This document shows, one piece after another, positions 1 to 21,047 of a stretch of DNA of 64,000 bases (the stretch's first letter is position 1; every line of letters starts with the position of its first letter). The notes under the pieces are model-generated. The model was not told the DNA's origin, made no database searches, and worked only from the letters and a program-made list of their open reading frames with translations. Source of the stretch: Crambe crambe (taxonomy: Eukaryota; Porifera; Demospongiae; Poecilosclerida; Crambeidae); NCBI GenBank assembly GCA_963924555.1, contig OZ004584.1, positions 7,625,001 through 7,689,000 on the forward strand, read 5' to 3'. Both the position numbers and the translations under genes were made by a program.

Positions 1-980
1 ATTGCAAGAAAAAAATAGCTATAAAGTTTCCTTGTGACCCAGCACCAGATGACTTCTTCATTTTCCAACAATCAGCTATAAACTACCCAGAGACAGAAAT
101 CGATTCTTTAGTAATAGTTAATGACAATGTCATTATCTTCATAATCATCTTCTTCCAACAGTCAGCTATAAACTACCAACATAATACAGAGATACTCTTT
201 AGTAATAGCTAGTTAATGACAATGTTATCTGATCATTATCTCTATCTTCATTATCATCTGCAACAGTCAGCTTCAGAAAACCTAAAAATGTTGTTATTCA
301 TAGCCTGGGGAACAGTGCGTTTATGAGTCATAACGCATTTTACCTAAGGGAGGGAATTTATGACAGTAAGAGCACTTTTCTCTATGGGAATAAATGTATT
401 AGGTGGAATATATCATGTATTAATTCACCCCTGAATGAAGGACACCTCCTTTAATCACTTATTACTGGTCCCAAAGTATTCACATGTCCATATTTACATA
501 TAGACATTCCACTGTATGCACAATGATATCATCCCAGCCATCACTACCAAGAGTCAGTTTACTAAAAGAGAGAAGTTGTCGCGATAACAGAGTGTAATGA
601 TCAGAAGTTTAAGAGCTAATATCCTCCATGGAGAAACAGTAAACTTTACACACTTGATCACGCACGGCACTTCAAAGCTGCTGCCGTTTACTCATGTTTT
701 GCTAAAGTTCTTTTTTGTATGGTTTGGACGACAGGAAAAACCATACACACACACACGCCAATGTGAACAAACTTTGTCCGAATGTGCTTTCACTTGCGAT
801 CTGAAGCTGTAGTGCTGATGATGCTAAATACTTATTATTATACATATGGATGGATGTACATGCATAATCATGACAACAAAAGATCCTTTTCTAAAAGTAC
901 GTGATCTCTCAAGACTGAAATATCTACTAAATCATTACCCTCTTTCTTTGATCTTGTGTTTATACAGGAATCACTTGTTC
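1..980. other. no gene recognised
   Basis: AT-rich sequence with several short open frames but no splice-bounded coding segment that I can support. A tttatt at 981-986 (AATAAA on the minus strand) fits the 3' end of the minus-strand gene that begins near 1822. The short plus-strand frames at 597-812 and 846-1079 have no domain content or coding bias that I recognise. Confidence 0.5.
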
Positions 981-1090
981 TTTATTCCAATTTATATAAA
1001 ATTACAGAAAGCCCACCAGTTAGAACTCATTCAGATACACACTAAGGGGGCTTTTTCACCAATGGCATTCAACAGGTAAAATAGACTAGT

Positions 1091-1822
1091 TCTATGAGTG
1101 ATGCTATGTAATTAACACCCTCTACTCACCACTGATCTGCATGTAGCACTTGTTCTTTAGCGGCACAAATAGTGAATATCGCTGAAATAAGTGTCGAACA
1201 CAATCCGAGCCAATTCTGCCAGGAAAAATTAGTAGTTAGTATAGCAATACTGTGAAATTGACTCTGCAAATTGAACCCACCTTATGCACAGCAGGTCAAA
1301 CCCCAGTGCTGATAGAAAACGACTGAACTCATTAAGCTTCTTCTGACTTTGCACTCCTGTTGTTAACCTCTATATTTCATAGATAATTTTATACTTCATA
1401 CTGAGGTGAGCCATGGAGCTCAAATTTAGTCAGAATGCATTATAGATCAGAATACATTATAGAATTTGAGACAATTTCATATGCTGATTCGATTTCTACC
1501 TGGACTAACACAATGATTTGCCATAGCAACAGTTTACCCTTTTGATCGCATGCAAAATTGCTTCAAGTGCTAATGTCGAATTTCTTCTGCCAGAGTTTCT
1601 CAGTCTAGTTTTGTCTCTGTTGATAAGCAATGCAGGTTCCTGAAGATGTTCCTTCCGTTCATGTGCAACCAAAGTCCAATGACAGAAGTGCTGAAAGTGG
1701 GCAGGGTCACCAGGCAGCAAAAGCTGGCAGGAAGGACCTGCCATTGCTTCCACAGCGCTCTCAAGGGTACATGTGTGAGGGTAGATGTAACTTAGCATCG
1801 TGAAGACGGAGCAGTCGGCCAT
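1091..1822 (-). CDS. small unknown protein, three exons, divergent from the TAZ-kinase gene
   Basis: ATG at 1822 (MADCSVF...). Proposed exons are 1538-1822, 1130-1215 and the last base of a split TGA stop at 1091, giving about 123 aa. The introns are bounded by AGG|gtaaac...tggcag and CAGTG|gtgagt...ctcatag; the second is only about 38 bp. A polyadenylation signal lies at 981-986. The product is Cys/His-containing and resembles no family I know. The second exon is open in two phases; the phase-0 reading follows exon 1 directly and is preferred. It starts 168 bp from the oppositely oriented TAZ-kinase gene, so the two may share a promoter. It could also be a long 5' exon of a gene with a different 3' end, or non-coding. 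Confidence 0.4.
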
Positions 1823-1990
1823 TGCAGCCCAGTCAATACGTCTAATTCTCCTGCGCTCCTTACACACGTGTGCAAATTTTGAAAATAATTTACGCGCCAG
1901 GCTGCCGCGCCACTATGTCCACGTCATAGTTCGTCACTAGGGCATTTCCCCTACCACAGTCAGCCAAGTAGATAAAGCTGGAATCAAGTC
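1823..1990. promoter_or_regulatory. putative bidirectional promoter
   Basis: A 168-bp gap separates two divergent start codons (minus strand 1822, plus strand 1991). It contains CACGTG-like and CACGTCA-like sites (near 1866 and 1921) and a short GC-rich stretch, unlike the AT-rich surroundings. An in-frame TAA at 1973-1975 fixes ATG 1991 as the first possible start of the plus gene in this exon. The promoter call is an inference from layout. Confidence 0.4.
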
Positions 1991-12686
<10,696 letters not shown>

Positions 12687-12901
12687 GCATAGTACCTATA
12701 TACTTTAAAGAGAGTGAATATTATTTTCATCATTAATTTTGTATCATGAATCCATGTTCATATTGTGATTTTGTAAAAATCTTCATACATCAGCAAAGTA
12801 AGTCTGGCGGCATCGACCCTTTACCTCCTTTTTCGGAAGGTCGATCGCGATCGGCGCGGCGCCTCTGGAGGGCGCGCGGGCCAGAGTCCTATTGATAATT
12901 A
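12687..12901. promoter_or_regulatory. intergenic spacer with GC-rich GLUT promoter region
   Basis: The 3' flank of the TAZ-kinase gene is AT-rich to about 12790, then turns GC-rich (CGATCGCGATCGGCGCGGCG near 12843) just before the GLUT start. The segment around GTCGACCCTTTACCTCCT (about 12813-12830) is repeated at about 20873-20890 downstream of the pseudogene, so the duplication reached this spacer. No TATA box is obvious. Confidence 0.4.
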
Positions 12902-15900
12902 ATGGCTACTGAACAGCAGTCGCTGATTGGCTCGCCCGACCAGGTGAGCGTGGATGAACCCGCCAGGAATAAACTCGATTCTGATCTAAATGGTTTCCCT
13001 TTAGAATGGTTCTCCTCCTCTGGAAAAGGTGCACCGACAGCAGACTAAATGGGCGGGGCTGACAGTGACCCTTCTGTTGTCAGTGTTGGCAGGTGCGTTG
13101 GGCTCCAGTGCACAGTGTGGTTACAACACAGGTGTCATCAACAACCCAAAACAGGTCAGGCAAAATAAACTCTCAGGGACGGGCCATTTTAGGATCTTAG
13201 ACTGTCAGTCTCTTCACATGTTAGTCAAGTCAAGGCTGACTCACTCACCATCACATTACAGCAGCACATCATCACATTATGACACCAAGGGCACATCAAG
13301 CCTTGAAGCGGCGAGAGGGCATGCAACTGCCAGTGCTCTATATATAGACGGCATAGTGTAAAATGTTACTAAAAATAGCCTAGGCTCTGCCCGCATATGT
13401 CTGTTTACTGCAGTAAACTGTAGTAACAATTTACATTTCGCCGTCTACACTAGTTGCATGCCCTCTTGCCGCTTCACGGCTCGATATGCCCTTGATGACA
13501 CCCTATCTTTTGTTATCTAGGTGATACGAGACTCCTTTGCCAATAACTCCTTTAGTGAGCCGGCAATGACCCTTGCCGTGTCGATATATGCCATTGGTGG
13601 AATGATAGGAGCTCTTGTAGCTGGCTTAGTAGCAGACTGGATTGGCAGGTCAGGAGAGAGAGAGATAACTAACCACCTGACCACTTCTCAGAATTTCTAG
13701 TCAATGTGGGCATTATTACCATCTTTTTATTCCCCACCACTATCTATTCTTACCATGGTCTCTATATACACAGGTTCCATTCCATCATGACATGCTTTTC
13801 TCTCTTAACTTTGTTTTTCCTCCTCCTAGAAAGTACACAATGCTGTTGAACAACACTGTGATCATTGCTGGTGTCATATTTGAGTCCTTTGCTTTCCATC
13901 CAGCCATGTTCATCATTGGACGCATCCTGGTCGGCATCAACTCAGGTAACAGCTGCTAAGGGTAACAAAAGGGTAGCATTACATTATGAAGATAGTGTTC
14001 CTGAGATATTGTATCCCCTCCAAATCCCCCTCCTCAGGGATCAACACAGTCATCGTTCCTATGTACATCTCAGAGATATCTCCAGTGAATCTGAGAGGAT
14101 CCATGGGAATCTGTCATCAAATGGCCTTTGTTTCCACACTCTTCCTCTCCCAGATCCTAGGAATACGATCAGTGAGTAAAATGCTACCTCTGGGTCATGT
14201 GATACATACGTAGCCTCGATGCTACATACCTTCCCTATGCTACCTCTGTCATGTGGTTGACATGCATGTAACTGTCATGCATGCATGTGATATACATGTC
14301 ATGTGATATACCTTGGGATCCTTATCATGTGATACACCGTGTGACATGATTTGAACTGGTGCAGATTCTTGGCAGACCGGATTCAGAGTTTTATGGTTGG
14401 AGAATTTTGTTTGCCCTAACTCTCATATTCTCCGCCTTCCAGTTAGCACTGTTACCATGGTTACCACAGAGCCCTAAATATCTGTTTATCAAATGCAACA
14501 AAGTAGAAGCAGCTATCCATGGTGAGTGAATCCAAATGCTAAAAATGAAATTGTGATTGGCATAATTCTAGCCCTGAAGCGCTTGAGAGGAAATGCTGAT
14601 ATCAACCAGGAGCTACAGCTAATGAGAGTGAGTCTAGTGATCATGTGACCTGTTATTAATATCACACAACTATAATGATATAGGATGAATTGAAGGAACT
14701 TGAGCGTCCAAGAACAAAGGTCACACTGATTCAGGTTTTCAAGACTCCTCACTTGTTTCGAGCTTTGTGCATAAGTGTCGTGCTGCACTTGTCACAACAG
14801 CTGAGTGGCATCAATGGAGTAAGTTAAGGATAGTTATTGTGGTGGATACCCTTTACCAGATGTTTCTGCATACCCACAGCTCTTGTATTATAGTAATAAC
14901 ATCCTCCAAGCAGCTGGTCTGTCTGCTCACGATGCTGGTATAGCAACATTCGTGTCTGTAGGTGTGGTCCCTGTCATAGTAACATTCATAACAGTAAATT
15001 ATTTTCATGTTGTTTGACTGATCTCTGACCTTAGACCCCTGCAGATCTTCCTAGTGGAGTTGCTAGGGCGACGCGCACTCATGTTGTATATGTTAGGAGG
15101 CATGACCATCTCCTTTACCGTCCTCACCAGTATGTTCTGCTTCCAGGTAAGGTAACCATGGATACAACCAAGTTGAACAGACATCCCCACAATAAAGGCA
15201 TGATAAAAATTACAAACCATTGAAAAACTTTGAGTTGACACATGGTATGAGTTACTGTAATCTCTGTTTATTTTCAGGATGGTCTCTATGGCAACTTGAA
15301 TAGTGATAAGGAGGCAGTGCATCCCGTGACAGTGCCTGCTGTTCTGCTTGTCATAAGCAGTTTAGGAACACTCACTTTCTTTGTACTTGGCCCAGGTAAA
15401 ATACGGAATCATATCCTTCAGTTTAAACAGATTTCCTCTTCTTCATTTGTGATTGATTACAGGGGGCATCCCTTGGTTGATGGTGTCGGAGCTCTTCATG
15501 CAGGTGGCGCGCCCTATAGCAGTAACCATAGCAACCATAGTGAATTGGATGGCCAACATTTGTTCGATTTTCTTCTTTCCTTTCATGCTGGTAATAAACT
15601 CAATATTATGGTACATGTACAGTGGAAGCTCTAAATGTGGACACCTTTGGGACCAGCGAAAAGTGTCCTGATTAGAGAGGTGTCCCTATTTCAGGGGTTA
15701 AATTATACACATTTATATTGTGTTGGGACAAGAAAAAGTGTCCTGATTAGAGAGGTTTTTGCATTTTAGGGGTTAAATTATACACATTTAGGGACAAGAA
15801 AAAGTGTCCTGATTAGAGAGGTTTTTGCATTTCAGGGAGTCCACATTTAGGGGTTCCACTGAACATGTACACAGGCTAAAATATTCATGGTTTAGTGTGA

Positions 15901-16191
15901 ACCATTATAGATTGTTCCTCTGCTTTTAATCACAAAAATGGAAATGATTGTCATGTTGTGCAGAAATACATGTATCCTTATGGCACCATCATCTTTGCGG
16001 TGATATGTGGAGCTCAGTGGACTTATCTCTACTTCTACCTGCCCGAGACCAAAGGTAGGAGTGTGGAGGACATCACAGCTGAACTCAAAGCCAAGACTGG
16101 AAAGAGAAAGGCAGTCAGACAAGATGTTAATGAACCAGAGGAAGCAAATGGGACAAACTCGTGTGAATCACCTCCTCCGGGGAAAGGATGA
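12902..16191 (+). CDS. facilitative sugar transporter, GLUT/SLC2 class I-like, 535 aa
   Basis: Thirteen exons: 12902-12943, 13005-13154, 13521-13648, 13830-13945, 14038-14171, 14365-14521, 14572-14627, 14684-14818, 14880-14993, 15045-15146, 15278-15395, 15463-15590, 15964-16191. The frame is continuous (1608 nt). It is a 12-TM major facilitator that would carry hexose across the plasma membrane. Family motifs are in order: CGYNTGVINNP in TM1, DWIGRK after TM2, GRILVGINSG, RGSMG, LPQSPKYL, QQLSGING in TM7 (the QLS element typical of class I GLUTs), ELLGRR after TM8, GPGGIPW, and PETKGRS at the C-terminus. The length is normal for the family. Substrate (glucose versus other) is not decided by sequence alone. 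It sits between the kinase gene and its broken copy but shows no link to them. Confidence 0.95.
13287..13493. mobile_element. 207-bp inverted-repeat element in GLUT intron 2
   Basis: Terminal inverted repeats of about 42 bp start AAGGGCA and share GAGGGCATGCAACT. Flanks are TATGACACC (13278-13286) and GATGACACC (13494-13502), a 9-bp target duplication with one mismatch. Long TIRs with a 9-bp duplication suggest a Mutator-like non-autonomous element. Confidence 0.7.
15612..15875. mobile_element. MITE-like repeat in the last GLUT intron
   Basis: Ends form inverted repeats: CAGTGGAAGCTCTAAATGTG near 15619 and its partner ending near 15865 (CACATTTAGGGGTTCCACTG). Inside are about three tandem copies of a unit containing AAGTGTCCTGATTAGAGAGG. 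A solo copy of that unit lies at about 17243-17280. Confidence 0.6.
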
Positions 16192-16559
16192 CCTTAACCC
16201 CCTCCCTTCTCTTTAGTCTGCACCGATCCTCCAATTAAGTACCAACAACCGTAAATTCAAACGGTGTGAATTATATATATTTTTAGGTTCTGCAGAGTGC
16301 AGCTTTCTTAAGTGCAAGAATGATTTTTTTTAATTTTTTTTTTAATTTTCTTTTTAAACCTTTTTTAATATTTTTCAATTTTTAATACACCAGTAATCAC
16401 ACACTTTCTGGATGTAAAAACTGATATTATATACTAGCAATAGTGTCACTCACACATTCAGTGTCACACACACACATAATAGAAAAAGGATGATGAATTT
16501 TAAAGTCAATTTCTATGACTGAAAAATACGTATGCTGATAATAATAATAATTATGATGA
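16192..16559. other. spacer, low complexity
   Basis: 3' flank of the GLUT gene: poly-T runs near 16324-16375, TG/CA and TAA short repeats, no coding segment supported. Confidence 0.5.
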
Positions 16560-17521
16560 TTCACATACTGTGTCAAGAGTTCTTTGGCTGTTGGGCGCTT
16601 GCTGAAGTCGGGTGTGAGACACTTGTCTGCAAACTTTGCAAGTAGTTTGAGGTTGTCCAAGACGTTTTATGAGCTTCATGTGAGCATGCATAGGTTGGTT
16701 ATAAAGGGTTAGACACTGTTGATCAGGCAGAACACTGGCCTAAAATAAAATTAATGGATCAAACCAATTATTATCATATATACAGGGCTTGCAGCAGTTC
16801 CAATTTTATGCTCCAAATACGCCCTATTATTCTAGCATCATGCTTGATTCCAGGAATTAAGTCCTGCTGGCATAATCTACCTACCTGGCTAGGCCTAATT
16901 CCAGCTATTTTAAGAGACCACATATTAATATTAAGTCTTGGCCCACAGATGTTCAAGTAACCAGGGGTTTGCTTGTTTACTGTTATTGCTTTTTGTACCT
17001 CTTCATATGATAAAAATTTACCTCAGGTACTCGATATGCTATAGTTCCCAGGAATTTCTTCCTTTGTTCCTCAGACTTTGGTTCACATTCATAGGGGATG
17101 TACTTAGCCATTCTTTTGAACGGGAACTCTTTGATGGAATCAAAATCACACTTTGGAGATTATATGAAAAAGTCCCCCTGATTTTATTCCCAGAGAGTGC
17201 AAAGTTCAAACAAACCACTTCTTCTCCTAATGAGGATAGTTAAGAAAGTGTCCTGATTAGAGAGGGTCTTTACTTCAGGGAATGGATATTACGCAACTCA
17301 TATCAACTGATACCTAGTCCAATCAATGATTAAAGCAGAACTTGACTTACTCTTGATGTCGCAGTGTTGCATGTTGTGTGTGTCCAGGTAGTCCAATGCT
17401 TTCAACACACACTTGATAATGTGCCACACATTTGTATTGATAACTCTCCACATTGCTGGGTCCTCCTGCAAGCACAGTTTGTCCAGATAACCCACTCGAT
17501 GCATTATACTGCTAAGACTCT
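16560..17521 (-). pseudogene. protein kinase C-lobe relic (minus strand)
   Basis: Three fragments lie in kinase order on the minus strand. At 17351-17521 a spliced-looking exon encodes the helix E region and catalytic loop (LKALDYL, QHCDIKS; HRD replaced by HCD) and ends in a gtaagt donor. At about 17022-17150 comes CDFDS (DFG replaced by DFD) and GTIAYRVPE (the APE region), ending in gtaaat. At 16560-16660 is subdomain XI (FSKRPTAKELL). The stretch between the catalytic loop and CDFD can only be read by changing frame, and no N-lobe was found. It is therefore probably a decayed or truncated kinase, not closely related to the plus-strand kinases here. A functional gene with exons I misplaced is possible. 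Confidence 0.55.
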
Positions 17522-17639
17522 CTGTGATAAAAGAAATGCCATTTCCACAAGATTCTCAATAAGGGTTTCCCCCTATTCAAACATAACATCCACACACATA
17601 TCAGATTCACCTTCTCATAGTTATTTTAAGAGACTTACC

Positions 17640-18009
17640 AGTCATGTTTAGGCATGAATTGATAGCACCAGTGTTCAGGTCTTCCTGAGGGACTTAAAGA
17701 GGTGCCTAGCACTAGGGTTTCTGAGGTCAGGGGAGGTGGTGGTGCTGAGTGACTCTGGGTTCGACCCAGCAGTACATTTGTGATGTCATGGTGGATAACC
17801 CTCAATGCCCGCAATTCATGGAGGTTCGGATCAAGGCCTCTAAAACCGATCCCTACAGAAAAGGGGTCTCGGTGTTCCTGGGAAGGATGGATCTATGTCC
17901 TGTGAGTGCAGTCCTCGACTATATGGTGAGGCGGAGTCCCGAGCCACATCACTTATCGCTCACTCCAGCTAGGGCTAGGGCCAAGGGTAAAGGGGGGCAG
18001 AACCGGTAG
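17640..18009 (+). mobile_element. tyrosine recombinase fragment (DIRS/Crypton-type), decayed
   Basis: Two frames carry recombinase-like sequence: GFLRSGEVVV near 17714-17745, then from 17770 VDNPQCPQFMEVRIKASKTD, GVSVFLGR, LCPVSAVLDYMVRR and further to 18009. The F-G-F-L-R-x-G-E, I-x-x-S-K-T-D and L-C-P-V-x-A-V-L-D-Y pattern is typical of the tyrosine recombinases of DIRS-like or related eukaryotic elements. A frameshift near 17765 and loss of the catalytic R-H-R-Y core show it is dead. Confidence 0.6.
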
Positions 18010-18312
18010 AATCCAGATGGTACACTGATAACTAAAATATTTTTCTCCTTTACTTGTATATATACCTAGTGCAGGGGGGGAGGAAGGTACTTGAAGTTGG
18101 GGGGGGGGGGGGGGGGGGCAAAAAGAATTTCTCCCTGGCCATGCCCACTTTTTTGACTGCACCCACTAATTAGTGACTGAAAATTTTGATGACACTGAGT
18201 GAACATCCAAGGATGTGATTGTGTATAATGTTTGAAAGTTGGGGGGGGGGCATTGAAGTTGGAGGGGCAATTGCCCCATGCCCCCCCTGTGGAGCCCCCC
18301 CCCCCCCCCTGT
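18010..18312. repeat. G- and C-homopolymer-rich spacer
   Basis: Poly-G runs at about 18100-18118 and 18241-18250 and a poly-C run at 18284-18310 flank repeats sharing TGAAGTTGGGGGG. The bases between look like a short duplicated unit. No gene. Confidence 0.6.
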
Positions 18313-20905
18313 AGTGAGCTATGTATCAGATAATTGGACAATCACTACTACCAGCATCGTGACTACAATGCCCCCCTCGGTGGAAGGAGCATTTGGTGCC
18401 ATCTACCCTAAGGACCTCACCTTTTTGCCATCAAGCAGAACAATAAGGATGATGAAGGCATTATCAACTCCATCTGCACTGAAGCTGCAATGTTGGCACG
18501 TCTAGGATCTCATAGTAATGTGATCCAGATGTACGGAGCTGTCCTTGAGTGTAGCTGCAGTTCTGTCCCCCAAGAATATGTAAACTCAAGGCTGAACGTA
18601 TAGACCATTTTTTGTCGGGGGTGTGTAGTCACATGATACCGTAGAAGGTATGATGATCCTTACCTAAAAATCGTTCTTATGTAGGACGGAAGCTTCGAAG
18701 CTGGCTAGCTGCATTGAAGAATGCCTTCTAGTTGCTGTACAATAGGCTGCACTAAGCAGTACAGCAAAGAAAAAGGACAGATTCCTATCAATTAAAATCT
18801 CCAAACTGGATACTTGGCCACTTAAACATCATCAATCCAGGTACCACAGTACCATATGGATCAGGCAAGTCTTCTTTGTCAATCTTGAGCTTTTCAGCAT
18901 ACCTTCTTTCTAGAGAAGTACAATAAGATCGCGTAAAATGCTCTGGTACAGGCATCTATAGCTTGCTGTCTGAAAATAGTATTACTTTTCTATTAGCTGC
19001 CATTGTTTCTTGCCCTACGCAACATGCGACTAGCGCGCGCCCTAGCTAATCGCGTGGGTGGGTCTATCATGTGAGCTTATGAGTCACACCTGCACCCCCG
19101 ACAAAAAATGGTCTAATTGTACAATTGGTAAAGGGTCATCAAACTTCTCCTGGAGTGCCATGCCATGTGTGTATTGGTGGAGATGCTAACAGCCATGAAG
19201 CCATGGGATCACAGGATATCCAGAGATACCACACGCTACCACCTCATCTTCATGATTGGTCTGTATCGAGATGAACAAATGAAGGAAGAGCTCATCCCCA
19301 ACTCAGAAACACTGGATTCCAATATTCTAGACTTGATGGGACTGGTATTTCGCGCAAACCACCAAGAACGCCCCACAGCAATGGAACTGCTCACCCACTT
19401 ATATGATGTCACTTTTTTCTTTCTTTCTTTCTTTCCTCACAGCTTATACCTATGAGTCTTGCTTTGATGAGTTAGTTGACGAATACTATGAGGAGCAAGA
19501 TCAGTTCGAAGAAGAAGTGTCGTGTCCCACACATGCAGAGGCACCCACTTCCCTCCCCCTGGGACCACCATGCCTGCCACATGTACCAGTTCCGATGACA
19601 GTCATTTCGATCCAGAACAGAAACTGATCTCAACGGATAGCAGAATGGGATCCAGGAAGCGCTCGAGGAAGTATCCAATACACTAGAAAAAAAAATTTCA
19701 ATAAATCTATAGGTGTGAACTCTGATTCAGGTATGATTGTTAGGATAGTGAGGAAGTTTTTGTGAGAAATTTCTCACAATAGAAGGAGAAGTTATGACTA
19801 CAGAACTATTAACATGATATGCACTCTCTCGTGTAGGCTTGGATACTCCTTGCACCACTGAGAAGACAATCTTTGGTGGAAAGTTCAACTTCTCTGTATT
19901 CCCTGAAGAAAGTGACACTGATTATATCGACTCTGAAAGAGGTGAGCCATTTCCTTTTATTAAAACACCACCCATTCATCCAACTACTCTTTCTTTCTTT
20001 CTTTCTTATTAGACAAATCTCTGCAAATGCATCTCCTTACATCCTACGACCCTAATCCTCTCGATAAAAACTTTTACTCCTTACCTAATCCCGACCCTCA
20101 CTCTGACCCCATTGACAGGGTAGACATGATCAAAAGGTCATTCAGTTCAACCTGGCCCAATTCCCTTTCCCTGTCTGTTACGTATTCCATGTCATCTCTG
20201 TCCGCTTCTAATGAGACTTGGATGCAAAGACTTCCATATCTCTGCATCCGCAATAGTAACCTGAGACACAGCAATAGTGCACCAGCTGTGGACTGTCCCT
20301 ATCGCAGAAGATGCCTCTCACTCCAGTCCCTCCACTCCTACGGCCGTGAAGAGGTGTGGCCAGGGGTGGTCCCTCCATGTGGAAAACTCAGACGGACATA
20401 TTCTGAAAGCAATTATGCTGACAAAGGTACGGAGAAAGAGAGAGAGCTAGTATAAATCTTTTTGTGTGAGGCTCAAGCTACCCTTTTGTGCCAATATTGC
20501 TAACATTCCTAATTGGTAGTGGTCAATTCATAAAATTATTTTTATTCCACCAGGTCCTGAAATTGATTCTCCTGACAGAGTAAGAAAGTCAAACTCATCT
20601 GCACACACTTGGACACATGACAATAGAACTAATATTTCACAACTCAGCTCTGATACTTCTCAACCTGCCTCTAACCTCGTCATCTCTTCTGATAAGTGTG
20701 TGGAGTTAAATGGCGTTGTAGTACATCAGGATCTAACAAACGAATCAACCTGCTCAAGTGGGACAAATATATTTTCATCATTATTTTGTACCATGAATCC
20801 ATGTTTATATTGATCCATGTTCATAATTTATTGTTATTTTGTAAATCTTTGCATCAAGTCGATCTGGCTGCGTCGACCCTTTACCTCCTCCTTCTTGCCG
20901 GTAAA
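18313..20905 (+). pseudogene. broken copy of the TAZ-kinase gene (kinase and tail exons)
   Basis: Exon-by-exon copy of the kinase and tail part of the gene at 1991-12686. The N-lobe exon (18330-18600) has internal deletions and lost its frame. The catalytic-loop/DFG exon is absent; a 515-bp transposon lies there. The C-lobe exon remains truncated at both ends (19150-19400). The tail exons at 19442-19730, 19838-19940, 20013-20427 and 20554-20770 are largely open, with small indels, and the last is cut off inside the CSSGTN segment. The 3' flank copies the original to about 20905. Without nucleotide-binding and catalytic residues it cannot be a kinase; a tail-only transcript is conceivable. Confidence 0.8.
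18601..19115. mobile_element. 515-bp TIR element with a THAP-like first exon
   Basis: Ends are TAGACCATTTTTTGTCGGGG at 18601 and its reverse complement ending at 19115, so TIRs are at least 25 bp, with a related sub-terminal CACATGAT. Inside, ATG 18721 opens a 24-codon frame starting MPSSCCTIGCTKQYSKEKG, the pattern of a THAP zinc finger N-terminus (C-x2-4-C with the G-C and S-K-x-K-G features). THAP domains occur in several DNA transposases. Stop at 18793-18795, so this is a deletion derivative. It may use TA as target duplication. Confidence 0.6.
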
Positions 20906-21047
20906 GGACGCCGCTCTAGTCTGACTCAAACTGACTGTGCATTTAGGAAAACTCCTAGCCTTCAATGGGAGTTCCAAAACTGGATGAGCAGATTTATTTA
21001 GCTACCAGTGCTATATTTCTCTGTAGCTATGATCTTAGAAAACAACA
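20906..21047 (+). promoter_or_regulatory. 5' flank of the dual-kinase gene
   Basis: About 140 bp between the end of the pseudogene copy and ATG 21048. Includes CTAGTCTGACTCAAACTGACTGTG and an A-rich context before the ATG (AACAACAATG). No clear TATA box. An upstream exon cannot be excluded. Confidence 0.25.

Noticed and set aside
18066..18341. Gly/Pro-rich frames
   Set aside because: Caused by poly-G and poly-C runs.
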